The notes under the pieces were generated by a model. The model saw only the letters and a program-made list of their open reading frames with translations. It was not told the origin of the DNA and did not search any database. The translations under genes and the position numbers were made by a program. DNA of 64,000 nucleotides from a virus, in IMG/VR virus record IMGVR_UViG_3300008740_000001, positions 124,001-188,000 of that record; one strand, written 5' to 3'. This document shows positions 18,108 to 26,700 of the stretch, piece after piece (the stretch's first letter is position 1; each line of letters starts with the position of its first letter).

Positions 18108-18848
18108 ATGGCAATTGATATGAAGGCTATGCGCGCCAAGTTAAGCGCACTCAAGAACGGGGGTCAGAGGAACACTTTCTGGCGCCCACAGGATGGGGAT
18201 CAGACGATCCGCATTGTTACCCCGGAAGACGGAGATCCCTTTAAGGACTACTTCTTCCACTATAACGTGGGCAACAATAGTGGGTTTTTGTGCCCAAAGA
18301 GAAACTACGGAGATGACTGCGCAGTTTGCAACTTTGTTCGTGCCCTTTATGATGAAGGCACGGAGGAATCTGTAAAGATGGCAAAGTCCCTCACAGCCCG
18401 TCAGCGTTTCTTCAGTCCCGTCGTTGTACGTGGCGAGGAGAAGGAAGGGGTCCGCATTTGGGGTTATGGCAAGACCGCATATGAGACTCTTCTGAATCTG
18501 GTCCTTAACCCAGATTACGGTGATATCACCGATGTTGATGAGGGCACAGATCTTTCCGTTAACTACGGAAAGCCCGCCGGAGCTTCGTTCCCGCAAACGA
18601 AGATCCAACCTCGCCGTCGCACTAGTGCACTTGCGGATTCACCAGAGTTCGTGGCTGAGTTACTCAGCAATATTCCTGAGTTTGAAAGTCTCTTTGAAAA
18701 GAAGAGCACACAGGATGTTGAAGGACTCCTAGACGCTTTTTTGTCTGACGATGAAGATGTTGAAGAGCGCTCTAGTGAAACTGTTCGCTACACTTCAAAG
18801 AGTGAAACCTCAAGTGTTGATGAAGCGTTTGACTCGCTTCTAGCTTAA
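18108..18848 (+). CDS. Single-stranded DNA-binding protein, gp32-like
   Basis: A 246-residue protein with the architecture of T4 gp32: a basic N-terminus ('MKAMRAKLSALKNGGQRNTF'), a zinc-binding OB core with H51, C62, C71 and C74 (C-x8-C-x2-C, close to the T4 spacing), and a strongly acidic C-terminal tail ending 'DEAFDSLLA', which in T4 recruits helicase, primase and recombinase. It coats ssDNA at the replication fork. It has its own promoter and a good SD (AAAAGGAG), consistent with high expression. Confidence 0.9.
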   Translation: MAIDMKAMRAKLSALKNGGQRNTFWRPQDGDQTIRIVTPEDGDPFKDYFFHYNVGNNSGFLCPKRNYGDDCAVCNFVRALYDEGTEESVKMAKSLTARQRFFSPVVVRGEEKEGVRIWGYGKTAYETLLNLVLNPDYGDITDVDEGTDLSVNYGKPAGASFPQTKIQPRRRTSALADSPEFVAELLSNIPEFESLFEKKSTQDVEGLLDAFLSDDEDVEERSSETVRYTSKSETSSVDEAFDSLLA

Positions 18849-18861
18849 CGACAGCGCCCAC

Positions 18862-18894
18862 AGGGAGGCACAGGGTTATCAGGTGCCTCACCCT
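18862..18894 (+). terminator. Hairpin after ssDNA-binding protein gene (weak terminator)
   Basis: AGGGAGGCAC pairs with GTGCCT(CA)CCCT around an 11-base loop. Only TTTATA follows, so termination may be partial, or the hairpin may protect the abundant mRNA. It sits between the gene and the tRNA. Confidence 0.4.
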
Positions 18895-18928
18895 TTATAG
18901 TAAATAGTATTGTAATTACCAATTTTAT

Positions 18929-19004
<76 letters not shown>

Positions 19005-19026
19005 TTTTTTTAAGGCCGGAGATAAC

Positions 19027-19308
19027 ATGTTTAAGAAAATCGCAATTTTGATTATGCTCACCCTCACCGCCAGCAGTACTGCTATGGCTGCCGGGTTTGA
19101 AGCCGACACAAAGTTAACACGCGCTGAGGCAGTCAGTGGCTTGCACTTGCACCATCATCATCCACCTCCACCAAAGCCTCGTCCACATCGAGCACCGCCA
19201 CCGAAATACGTGGCACCAGTGGTTACTGCCGCAGTCGTCTTGGCTGTGGGAGCAATTATCCTTGTGGATTCGCTCAATCACCACCCAACACACGCTCACG
19301 TACATTAG
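19027..19308 (+). CDS. Small exported His/Pro-rich membrane protein
   Basis: A 93-residue protein. Residues 1-22 form a signal peptide (KK, hydrophobic run, 'STAMAA'). A His/Pro-rich segment (about 40-60) contains 'HLHHHHPPPPKPRPHRAPPP', then a transmembrane helix ('PVVTAAVVLAVGAIILVDSL') and a His-rich tail. The histidine clusters could bind metal. It sits oddly between a tRNA and the recombinase gene. Function not recognised. Confidence 0.7.
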   Translation: MFKKIAILIMLTLTASSTAMAAGFEADTKLTRAEAVSGLHLHHHHPPPPKPRPHRAPPPKYVAPVVTAAVVLAVGAIILVDSLNHHPTHAHVH

Positions 19309-19311
19309 GAA

Positions 19312-20439
19312 ATGCTTAGAATGGCGAAAAGAAAGAAGAGTGGCGCCGGCAAGATGTCTATTGCCGATATGCGTTCAATTATCAACAAAAAGGCTGGAAT
19401 GGAAGTCGCCCACAGCCTAGCCGGTGAGAATCCAACCGAAGTAAAAGATTGGATTCCCACCGGTTCTCGTTGGCTGGATTCAATTATTGCCCGGGGCAAA
19501 CGAGCCGGGATCCCCGTAGGCAAGGTCACGGAGATCGCAGGTCTCGAAGCTTCTGGCAAGTCTTTCTTGGCTGCACAAGTTGCCGCCAACGCGCAGAAGA
19601 TGGGCATCGACGTAATCTATTTTGATTCTGAGTCTGCCATCGACCCAATGTTTTTGACACGGGCAGGGTGTGATATTAATGATCTTCTATATGTTCAAGC
19701 CTCTTCTGTTGAGTTTGTTCTGGAGACTATCGAAGATTTGCTGGCCAATAATGAGAACAGGATGCTTTTCATCTGGGACTCTCTAGCACTGACGCCGGCT
19801 ATATCGGACGTTGAAGGCGACTTTAACCCACAATCTTCTATGGCTATGAAGGCGCGCATTCTCGCCAAGGGCATGAGTAAACTAACAGTTCCGATTGCCA
19901 ACTCGCAGTCGACGTTTTTGGTCCTGAATCAGCTTAAGTCTAATATTACGCGCTCACCATCTGAAGCCCTTGTTACGCCTTATATGACACCGGGCGGCAA
20001 GGCTATGATTTACGCCTATTCGCTTCGGATTTGGCTAACTCGCCGGAAGGCAAAAGCCAGCTTTATTACAGACGACAAGGGGTTCCGCATCGGTTCAGAA
20101 GTAAAGGTAAAGTTGGAGAAATCACGCTTTGGAACACAGGGCCGTCAGTGCAACTTCAAAATTTTGTGGGGCACGGAAGATGTTGGTGTGCAAGACCGGG
20201 AATCATGGTTTGAAGCCATCAAGGGATCAGAACATATCAAGCAGGCCGGCGCATGGTTTACACTAATGTACGCTGACGGCACCGAAGAACGTTTTCAGGC
20301 GTCAAAGTGGGCGAAAAAGCTAGAAAATGAGAAGTTCCTTGCTAGGGTAGAAGAGCTTATGGATATCGAAGTTGTGAGAAAATTCGATGCACGCGAAGGC
20401 ACTGCCGAAGAATTTTACGGGGAAAAAGAAGAAAATTAA
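19312..20439 (+). CDS. uvsX: UvsX/RecA-like recombinase
   Basis: A 375-residue RecA-family strand-exchange protein. Walker A 'GLEASGKS' is at residues 77-84. 'VIYFDSESAID' and the Walker B-type 'RMLFIWDSLALTP' follow, then the loop region 'NITRSPSEALVTPYMTPGG'. In T4-like phages it forms presynaptic filaments with gp32 and starts recombination-dependent replication. A second in-frame ATG (19321, 'MAKRKKSG') is an equally possible start, since AGGAA lies 10 bases before it. No promoter is visible in the 3-base gap to the exported-protein gene, so it is probably co-transcribed. Confidence 0.93.
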   Translation: MLRMAKRKKSGAGKMSIADMRSIINKKAGMEVAHSLAGENPTEVKDWIPTGSRWLDSIIARGKRAGIPVGKVTEIAGLEASGKSFLAAQVAANAQKMGIDVIYFDSESAIDPMFLTRAGCDINDLLYVQASSVEFVLETIEDLLANNENRMLFIWDSLALTPAISDVEGDFNPQSSMAMKARILAKGMSKLTVPIANSQSTFLVLNQLKSNITRSPSEALVTPYMTPGGKAMIYAYSLRIWLTRRKAKASFITDDKGFRIGSEVKVKLEKSRFGTQGRQCNFKILWGTEDVGVQDRESWFEAIKGSEHIKQAGAWFTLMYADGTEERFQASKWAKKLENEKFLARVEELMDIEVVRKFDAREGTAEEFYGEKEEN

Positions 20440-20448
20440 AAAAAACAC

Positions 20449-20477
20449 TTGACTACTTATTGCAAAAGTGTTATATT
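20449..20477 (+). promoter_or_regulatory. Sigma70-type promoter for lipoprotein genes
   Basis: TTGACT (20449-20454), 17-base spacer, TATATT (20472-20477), then an SD AAAAGGAGA. It begins 10 bases after the recombinase stop codon and drives two lipoprotein genes. Confidence 0.82.
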
Positions 20478-20498
20478 ATTAATACAAAAGGAGAAAAA

Positions 20499-20834
20499 AT
20501 GAGATTTTCATTAGTAGCACTGCTTGCGCTCCTAACTAGCGGCTGCGCAGCGCATGCCCATCGACCCGTTTCTACGGTATATGTGGCAACCCCGCCTCCC
20601 ACAACGAAGGTTGTGTATGTGGCGCCATCCCCGACAATCCGATACCACTACGTGTATACAAACAGTACTTGGGTCCGTCGCACAGGCGCACCACCTGCAG
20701 GATCGCGGTATCATGCTCATCCAAGGCACAGTCACAGTGTGATTGTTCACCGTTCAACCAGCCCTAGGGCTAGCCATGGACACCAACCTCGTGCAAAGAG
20801 CACAACGAAGGTTGTCCGCCGCTCTACACGATAA
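20499..20834 (+). CDS. Small His/Pro-rich lipoprotein
   Basis: 111 residues from ATG 20499 (SD AAAAGGAGAAAAA). The N-terminus 'MRFSLVALLALLTSGC' is a lipoprotein signal with lipobox LTSGC, so the mature protein should be lipid-anchored at Cys16. The body is rich in Pro, Thr, Val, His and Arg ('PPTTKVVYVAPSPTIRYHYV') with no recognised domain. Its composition resembles the exported protein at 19027. An envelope change such as superinfection exclusion is possible but unproven. Confidence 0.65.
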   Translation: MRFSLVALLALLTSGCAAHAHRPVSTVYVATPPPTTKVVYVAPSPTIRYHYVYTNSTWVRRTGAPPAGSRYHAHPRHSHSVIVHRSTSPRASHGHQPRAKSTTKVVRRSTR

Positions 20835-20847
20835 CCAAGAGGTGTAT

Positions 20848-21372
20848 ATGCGCCACATCAGCGCTCTTTTCACGGCAGCTATTTTTTCAGGTTGTACTTT
20901 CCATGCCGACGCAGACGGCTGGATTTCACCCGGATACCCAGAAGACACCGGTACGACAATTGTCGATACCAGCGGCCATTCTGGCAATCATTCTATGATC
21001 GTCGATACATACGCCGAATGCTGGCTTATGCAGAACAACACTAATGGAGAGTATGGTTGGTACTTTGAAGCAGTGGTGGACTACGCCAACCATCACTTGG
21101 AGGCAATTGACGAGGTGTGGGTTGATGTCTACGACGGCGGAGGCCTTCTATTTTCTCAACTGATGTACGACGAGGTTGACTACGAAGCTTGGCTCCGACC
21201 ACCTGCAGCAGCAACTTTCGGATATCAGACCGACGAGTTGGACGGTGTGTTCATGTACGCAAATGTTGAACAAAATGTAAACCTTAAGTGCAACTCTAAC
21301 ATCCCTTATGATGTGTATACTACGGTTTATGATATTTATGGGAATTACGAAACAACTGTAGAATATCTTTAA
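20848..21372 (+). CDS. Putative lipoprotein, acidic
   Basis: 174 residues from ATG 20848, with SD AAGAGGTG; the frame is open further upstream inside the previous gene. 'MRHISALFTAAIFSGCTF' is a lipoprotein signal peptide (FSGC lipobox). The mature part is acidic and Tyr/Asp-rich with 'EDTGTTIVDTSG' near the N-terminus and beta-strand-like repeats ('YGWYFEAVVDYANHHLEAID'), and reads like a small beta-sandwich. No family recognised. Probably co-transcribed with the preceding lipoprotein. Confidence 0.62.
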   Translation: MRHISALFTAAIFSGCTFHADADGWISPGYPEDTGTTIVDTSGHSGNHSMIVDTYAECWLMQNNTNGEYGWYFEAVVDYANHHLEAIDEVWVDVYDGGGLLFSQLMYDEVDYEAWLRPPAAATFGYQTDELDGVFMYANVEQNVNLKCNSNIPYDVYTTVYDIYGNYETTVEYL

Positions 21373-21380
21373 ACTACTGC

Positions 21381-21409
21381 TTGACTCAGGCCCCTGTATC
21401 TGTTATATT
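21381..21409 (+). promoter_or_regulatory. Sigma70-type promoter for HAD-like gene operon
   Basis: TTGACT (21381-21386), 17-base spacer, TATATT (21404-21409), 39 bases before the GTG start at 21449. The inverted GGCCCCTGTATC / GATATAGGGGCC overlaps the -10 and could act as an operator or as a hairpin in the leader. Confidence 0.75.
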
Positions 21410-21448
21410 ATATGATATAGGGGCCTTTGTGTATATAAGGAGAAGACT

Positions 21449-21928
21449 GTGAATATCGGAATAGACTTTCATGATACAATTTCGTATGCACCCGAGTTTT
21501 TTAAAAAACTGATCAGAGATTGGCGCGGAAATGTTTATATTGTAACTGGTACCCCGCCTTCAAAGTCGAACGAACTAATCCGAGATTTAGAAAAATATGG
21601 TTTCACTCCAGATGATTTCAAAGGCATTCTTATGGGCTTTGAATACGACAAGAATAAAATGAACTTGTCACACTTCAGGAAGATGGCTAAACACAAACTA
21701 AAACTCTTGCAAGAAAACGATATTCGGGTTTATTTCGACGATAATCCTTTTTATGTAGACTATGTTAGAGACCACGGCATAGTCGCTATGCAGCCAATTT
21801 TGAATAAAGAGTACCTTGCACGCTTCGAAGAAGCCGACCCCTTTTTTACTTGTAACCTTCAAAAGATGCAATTCGATTATCTAGAGGATCTGGAAAATGA
21901 TACCATGGTCCGATCAAAACACGAATGA
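21449..21928 (+). CDS. HAD-like phosphatase with altered motif I
   Basis: A 159-residue protein (GTG start, SD AAGGAGAAG). 'IGIDFHDTIS' (residues 3-12) is HAD motif I with nucleophile D6, but the general acid/base Asp at +2 is His8. Motif II is 'IVTGTPPSK' and the C-terminal motif 'VYFDDNPFYVDYV' supplies two Asp. Related phage proteins are small 5'-nucleotidases or phosphatases. The His substitution could shift or weaken activity. It overlaps the next gene by 4 bases. Confidence 0.65.
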   Translation: MNIGIDFHDTISYAPEFFKKLIRDWRGNVYIVTGTPPSKSNELIRDLEKYGFTPDDFKGILMGFEYDKNKMNLSHFRKMAKHKLKLLQENDIRVYFDDNPFYVDYVRDHGIVAMQPILNKEYLARFEEADPFFTCNLQKMQFDYLEDLENDTMVRSKHE

Positions 21929-22158
21929 GGCTTGTAGATTGCGAAACTCCAGAAGTAAAACACTTAAAGGTGGGAGACTTAGTAACCTTTGACCCAAAAC
22001 ACTGCGGCCCCGAGTGGGCCGAAAAGATTGCAATTATTCTCGATATTGACATGGATATGTTGACACTTTGGTGCGAATATGATATATTTGATAGACAACC
22101 ATGGTGGGCCGTAACCATATTAAGCAAGGCAACAAATGAAACGAGTATTGATTATTGA
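21925..22158 (+). CDS. KVGDLV-family small protein
   Basis: A 77-residue protein carrying 'KVGDLVTFDPKH' and 'KIAIILDIDMD', the turn-strand pattern shared with many small proteins near 57-64 kb. The pattern suggests an SH3-like barrel (G-D-L-V turn, then (G/A)-I-I-L-D strand, then an aromatic strand). Function unknown. Start/stop overlaps on both sides place it in the exonuclease operon. Confidence 0.6.
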   Translation: MRLVDCETPEVKHLKVGDLVTFDPKHCGPEWAEKIAIILDIDMDMLTLWCEYDIFDRQPWWAVTILSKATNETSIDY

Positions 22159-23101
22159 CGCACTAAATATGTTTTTTAGAGCGTACATTGTAGACCCAAG
22201 TCTTTCCACTAACGGCCAACCCATTGGTGGTCTTAAAGGCTTTCTTAAGATTTTGCAGAAGCAGATCCGCGAGACAAAGCCAGACGAAGTGGTGATTGCT
22301 TGGGACGGCCAAGGTGGTTCCCGCAAGCGTAAGTCGGTTAACAAGAATTACAAAGAAGGACGCAAGCCAATACGTTTGAATCGTTCCATTCGGAACATGA
22401 CCGAGAACGAAGAAATGGAAAACAAGGTGTGGCAACAAACACGCCTATTCGACTATCTAAACGAGATGCCGATCTCTCAGGTGGTCTTGCCAGAGGTGGA
22501 GGCTGATGACGTGATTGCCGCTGTAAAGATTCTCGATTATTATCGCGGCTGGCAAAAGGTTATCGTTTCCAGCGATAAAGACTTTCTGCAATTGTGCGAT
22601 CACGAAACCGTTTTGTTTCGTCCAATTCAGAAGGTGGTGATGAACCGAAATGATGTTGTGGAAGAATATGGAATCCACCCAGAGAATATGGCCCTCGCCC
22701 GCGCTATCGTTGGTGACAAGTCGGACAACTTGGCTGGCATTTCTGGCATTGGTTTGAAAACTGTTGCTAAGAGATTTCCATTTTTGGCAAACGAGGAAAA
22801 TTGTACAATCGATAACTTGATTGAACACTGCGAAAACCACGAAGAATCAAGCTTGAAGGTATACACTTCGATTGTTGAAAATAGAGAACTAATTGAGGAA
22901 AACTATAAGCTTATGCAGCTTTATGTTCCATCGATTTCCGTACAGGGAAGACAGAAGGTAAAGTACGCCGTAGAAAACTCCGAAAAGAGCTTTAATCAAA
23001 CAGAAATTAATGTTATGATGCTACAAGATGGTATGGGAGTCTGGGATTGGACGACCCTATTTACCACCATGAAACGAATCGTAGCAAACTCAAAGGAATA
23101 G
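22136..23101 (+). CDS. 5'-3' exonuclease (FEN/PolI N-terminal domain-like; T4 RNase H-type)
   Basis: A 321-residue protein with the motifs of the 5' nuclease superfamily: 'IIDALNMFFRAY', 'VVIAWDGQGGSRKRK', 'VEADDVIAAV', 'IVSSDKDFLQLC' and 'GDKSDNLAGISGIGLKT' (the helix-hairpin-helix that binds DNA). It removes RNA primers and flaps. Together with the polymerase-only family A protein at 15705, the functions joined in bacterial PolI are here on two genes. It lies 10 bases before the helicase gene. Confidence 0.9.
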   Translation: MKRVLIIDALNMFFRAYIVDPSLSTNGQPIGGLKGFLKILQKQIRETKPDEVVIAWDGQGGSRKRKSVNKNYKEGRKPIRLNRSIRNMTENEEMENKVWQQTRLFDYLNEMPISQVVLPEVEADDVIAAVKILDYYRGWQKVIVSSDKDFLQLCDHETVLFRPIQKVVMNRNDVVEEYGIHPENMALARAIVGDKSDNLAGISGIGLKTVAKRFPFLANEENCTIDNLIEHCENHEESSLKVYTSIVENRELIEENYKLMQLYVPSISVQGRQKVKYAVENSEKSFNQTEINVMMLQDGMGVWDWTTLFTTMKRIVANSKE

Positions 23102-23110
23102 GGGCGCCCA

Positions 23111-24469
23111 ATGGAAGAAAAGGTGGATTTCGGCCGCTACGGTAAGAGGTTTCAAGAGGGACTGTGCCAGCTGGTTTTGCAAGATAGGCCCTTTGCTGAT
23201 CGTATCACTGAAGTGCTGGATTTAAACTTTTTGGAACTGGCATATTTGCAGACTTTCGTTAAGAAGATTGTAGAATATCGTGACAAGTATGGTGTTCACC
23301 CCGAATACGAAACCATGCTTACGATCTTGCGAACCGAAATAGAAGACGAGCCAGAAGTTGTCCAAAAGCAAGTACGCAGCTTCTTTGCGCGCATTCACAA
23401 GTCCGACGTTGAAGGGCCAGAGTATATCAAAGAAATTTCTCTAGATTTTTGCAGGAAGCAGAAATTGAAAGAAGCTATGTTGGAATCTGTGAAGCTTCTG
23501 AAGTCATCCTCATATGATGAGATTTCGCAAGTTATCAACGAGGCTCTTAAGCTCGGATCTGACAATAATTTTGGATATGACTATGTTGCTGATTTCGAGG
23601 AACGCTTTAAGTTTAAGGCCCGGGATCCGATCTCAACAGGCTGGGCCGAGATCGACGCGATCTGTAAGACCGGTCTCGGCAAGGGCGAACTGGGCGTCGT
23701 CATTGCTCCCACGGGTACTGGAAAGTCGATGGTATTGGTACATTTAGGCGCGGAAGCCTTACGACAAGGCAAAACGGTAGTGCAGTATACATTGGAACTT
23801 CAGGACACAACCATCGCCACGCGCTATGATAGCTGCTTAACCAACATCCCACTAGATGAACTAGTGGGGTTCAAGGAAGAGATCTTTGAATTGGTTCAAG
23901 ATATCGAAGGGAAGTTAATTATTAAGGAATACCCGACAAAATCAGCCTCTCTTAAGACGATTAACAACCATCTCGATGGCCTGAAGAAGAGAGATATTGA
24001 TGTTGATGTGGTAATCGTTGATTATGCAGATCTTTTGCGACCAATTAATTCTCAAAGAGAGAAAAGAATGGAACTGGAGGCTATTTACGAAGGACTACGC
24101 GCAATTGCACAAGAGCGCAAATGCGCAGTATGGACGGCCTCGCAGACAAATCGCGGAGGTCTGAACGCAGAGGTGATTACAATGGAGTCAATTTCAGAGG
24201 CTTTTAACAAGTGTTTTGTTGCAGACTTTATTTTTTCGGTTTCTCGCACAGTGCAAGACAAGGCCACCAATAGTGGGCGAGTATTCATTGCAAAAAACAG
24301 AAATGGCCCTGATGGTTTGATTTATCCTATATACATGGATACTAGCAGAGTCAAGATAAAAGTATTTCCCAGCCAAAACGAAACCATTGAGGGCATCGCT
24401 GCCGTATCAGCTAAAGAACAGCAACAGTCTCTAAAGGACAAGTACAAAAAATTTAAAAGGAAAGATTAA
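23111..24469 (+). CDS. Replicative DNA helicase, DnaB/gp41-like
   Basis: A 452-residue RecA-fold hexameric helicase. A helical N-terminal domain (1-150) precedes 'ISTGWAEIDAICKTGLGKGE', Walker A 'APTGTGKS' at 199-206, 'QYTLELQD', Walker B 'VDVVIVDYADLLRP', and the 'CAVWTASQTNRG' motif. It unwinds the fork and normally pairs with a primase; no primase gene is visible in this window. Confidence 0.92.
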   Translation: MEEKVDFGRYGKRFQEGLCQLVLQDRPFADRITEVLDLNFLELAYLQTFVKKIVEYRDKYGVHPEYETMLTILRTEIEDEPEVVQKQVRSFFARIHKSDVEGPEYIKEISLDFCRKQKLKEAMLESVKLLKSSSYDEISQVINEALKLGSDNNFGYDYVADFEERFKFKARDPISTGWAEIDAICKTGLGKGELGVVIAPTGTGKSMVLVHLGAEALRQGKTVVQYTLELQDTTIATRYDSCLTNIPLDELVGFKEEIFELVQDIEGKLIIKEYPTKSASLKTINNHLDGLKKRDIDVDVVIVDYADLLRPINSQREKRMELEAIYEGLRAIAQERKCAVWTASQTNRGGLNAEVITMESISEAFNKCFVADFIFSVSRTVQDKATNSGRVFIAKNRNGPDGLIYPIYMDTSRVKIKVFPSQNETIEGIAAVSAKEQQQSLKDKYKKFKRKD

Positions 24470-24473
24470 TACA

Positions 24474-26444
24474 ATGAGAGAGAACACAACAGTTAGAAAA
24501 TTCCGGCTCTCCGATACTTTTATCGAGCCGTACAAAACAGCAGAGGTGCCGTGGGGCCCTTTAGGTTATGTAACCTTTAAAAGAACCTATTCGCGGCGCC
24601 TAGATGAATTTGATTCAAGTGCCACGGGGACTGAAGAGTGGTGGCAGACATGTCGACGTGTCATAGAGGGCATGTTTACAATCCAGAAGCGCCATGTTTA
24701 TATGCTCGGATTAGAATGGAACGACGCCAAAGCCCAGCGAACGGCAAAAGACGCCTACGATAGACTCTTTAGTCTTAAGTGGACCCCTCCCGGCCGTGGC
24801 CTGTGGATGATGGGCACAGATTTCGTTGAAACTCGCACTGGCGCTGGCTTGTTCAACTGCGCATTTCGTTCCACCAAGGAACTCTCGTCAAAGGGTGGAT
24901 ACCTTTTTAAGTGGATTATGGACGCTTTGATGGTAGGCATTGGTGTGGGTTTCGACACGCTCGGCGCCGGTTCAGTTACGATCAAGGAGCCAACATGGAC
25001 AGACGAGATTTATCACATCGCAGATTCCAGAGAAGGTTGGGTCGAGAGTGTTGGCATACTCCTCAATGGTTACTTTTTCGGAGAAAAGGTACCAGAGTTT
25101 GACTATTCGCGAATCCGCCCTCTTGGCGCCAAGATACGCGGCTTTGGAGGCACCTCCTCCGGTCCCGCACCGCTCATCGAACTACACAATAATCTTAAAA
25201 TTATGTATTCAAACAGAATTGGGAAAACAATCACTTCTGTAGATATCGTGGATACAGAGAATCTTATTGGCCGCTGTGTTGTTGCTGGGAATGTCCGCCG
25301 GAGCGCAGCACTAGCGCTTGGCCAATATGATGATCGCGAATATCTTGAAATGAAGAACGACGAAGACGCTCTCTATCACCACCGATGGGGTTCAAACAAC
25401 TCTTTTGTGGCCGAAGTTGGTATGGACTATACTTGGCATGCCGAACAATCTCAAAAGAATGGTGAGCCGGGATACATCTGGCTTGATCAGGCACGCTCAA
25501 AGGGGCGCTTTAAGGATCCGAATCGGTATGACGACAAAAACATTATGGGGTTCAACCCATGCGTAGAGCAACAGCTTGAAGATGCGGAATTGTGCTGTTT
25601 GGTAGAAACATATCCAGCAAAGCACGACAGCTATGAAGATTATGTTAAAACGCTAAAGATTGCGTATCTATATGGCAAAACAGTAACCTTGGTGAACACA
25701 CACTGGCCAGAGACTAACGCAATCATGCTCAAAAACCGGCGCATCGGCCTCTCTCAAAGTGGCGTGATTCAGGCGTTCAACAAGCATGGTCGTCGACAAA
25801 TGTATAATTGGTGCGACCGGGCCTATGATCACGTACAGGATTTGGATGAGCAGTATTCCGACTGGTTGTGTATCCCCAGATCTGTACGTATGACTTCGAT
25901 TAAGCCATCAGGAACAGTATCTCTGCTGAACGGATCTACTCCCGGGATACACTTTCCAGAGGACGAATATTATATTCGGAGAATTAGATTTTCGAAAACT
26001 TCGGAATTAATTAAAACTTTGGAAGAAAACGGTTATAATGTAGAGGATGACAAGTATTCGCCTAATACTGTAGTCGTAGACTTTCCGGTACATGAGCCGT
26101 ATTTTCATAAAGGCAAGAGGGATGCTAGCATGTGGGAACAGCTTGAAATAGCTGCACAATATCAGCACTATTGGGCCGACAATTCGGTTTCAGTAACTGT
26201 ATCGTTTAAGCCCGAAGAGGGCCCGCAAATTAAGTCTGCGTTGGAAATGTATGAAACGCGACTCAAGGCTGTCTCGTTTTTGAAGTATGAAAAGACGGGC
26301 TATGTCCAAGCGCCCTACGAGCCAATATCTAAAAAGAAGTATGAAAAGTTAATGGCGAAAATTACCCCATTCCAGCGGGCCGAAACAACCGACGCAGGCG
26401 CCGGAACCAAATTCTGTGATGGGGATACTTGTGTGATCAATTAG
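24474..26444 (+). CDS. Class II (adenosylcobalamin-dependent) ribonucleoside-triphosphate reductase
   Basis: A 656-residue protein resembling the monomeric Lactobacillus-type enzyme. Catalytic residues fall in place: redox Cys129 ('GLFNCAFRS'), thiyl-radical Cys363 and Glu365 ('NPCVEQ'), second redox Cys374 (11 residues after Cys363, as in L. leichmannii), and a C-terminal Cys648-x4-Cys653 pair for re-reduction. 'SIKPSGTVSLLNGSTPGIH' is also typical. It makes dNTPs for the phage without oxygen or iron but needs host adenosylcobalamin. It starts 4 bases after the helicase stop. Confidence 0.92.
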   Translation: MRENTTVRKFRLSDTFIEPYKTAEVPWGPLGYVTFKRTYSRRLDEFDSSATGTEEWWQTCRRVIEGMFTIQKRHVYMLGLEWNDAKAQRTAKDAYDRLFSLKWTPPGRGLWMMGTDFVETRTGAGLFNCAFRSTKELSSKGGYLFKWIMDALMVGIGVGFDTLGAGSVTIKEPTWTDEIYHIADSREGWVESVGILLNGYFFGEKVPEFDYSRIRPLGAKIRGFGGTSSGPAPLIELHNNLKIMYSNRIGKTITSVDIVDTENLIGRCVVAGNVRRSAALALGQYDDREYLEMKNDEDALYHHRWGSNNSFVAEVGMDYTWHAEQSQKNGEPGYIWLDQARSKGRFKDPNRYDDKNIMGFNPCVEQQLEDAELCCLVETYPAKHDSYEDYVKTLKIAYLYGKTVTLVNTHWPETNAIMLKNRRIGLSQSGVIQAFNKHGRRQMYNWCDRAYDHVQDLDEQYSDWLCIPRSVRMTSIKPSGTVSLLNGSTPGIHFPEDEYYIRRIRFSKTSELIKTLEENGYNVEDDKYSPNTVVVDFPVHEPYFHKGKRDASMWEQLEIAAQYQHYWADNSVSVTVSFKPEEGPQIKSALEMYETRLKAVSFLKYEKTGYVQAPYEPISKKKYEKLMAKITPFQRAETTDAGAGTKFCDGDTCVIN

Positions 26445-26453
26445 GAGTATATT

Positions 26454-26699
26454 TTGCGTCTTACAAAATTAAATCATCTTCTGGATGAGAGGCAGGCAAC
26501 TGGTAGGTGCCCAACGGGTAAACAGCACTGCTGGGTAGCGAGCGGGGAAGTCCGGTCGACCGCAGGAGGACACGTTGTATTGCATTTGCGTTGCAACAAC
26601 TGCAACAAGAGAGAAACGACCTTCTTAACCAACGAAGATTATAGAATACAAGAAACTGTTATCAACAATTCAATTAAAGAACACACCCATAGGAGTTGA
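26454..26699 (+). CDS. Small zinc-ribbon-like protein
   Basis: An 81-residue protein with TTG start after 'TTAGGAG'. It has one clear CxxC knuckle ('LRCNNCNKRET', around 44-54) and two other Cys/His groups ('RCPTGKQHCW'), consistent with a single zinc site. It is not recognised. It is nested between the reductase and the GroES-like gene. Confidence 0.55.
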   Translation: MRLTKLNHLLDERQATGRCPTGKQHCWVASGEVRSTAGGHVVLHLRCNNCNKRETTFLTNEDYRIQETVINNSIKEHTHRS

Positions 26700-26700
26700 G

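Noticed and set aside
18862-18894. Strong terminator after the ssDNA-binding protein
   Set aside because: The hairpin has a bulge and lacks a T tract, so it is listed only as a weak candidate.
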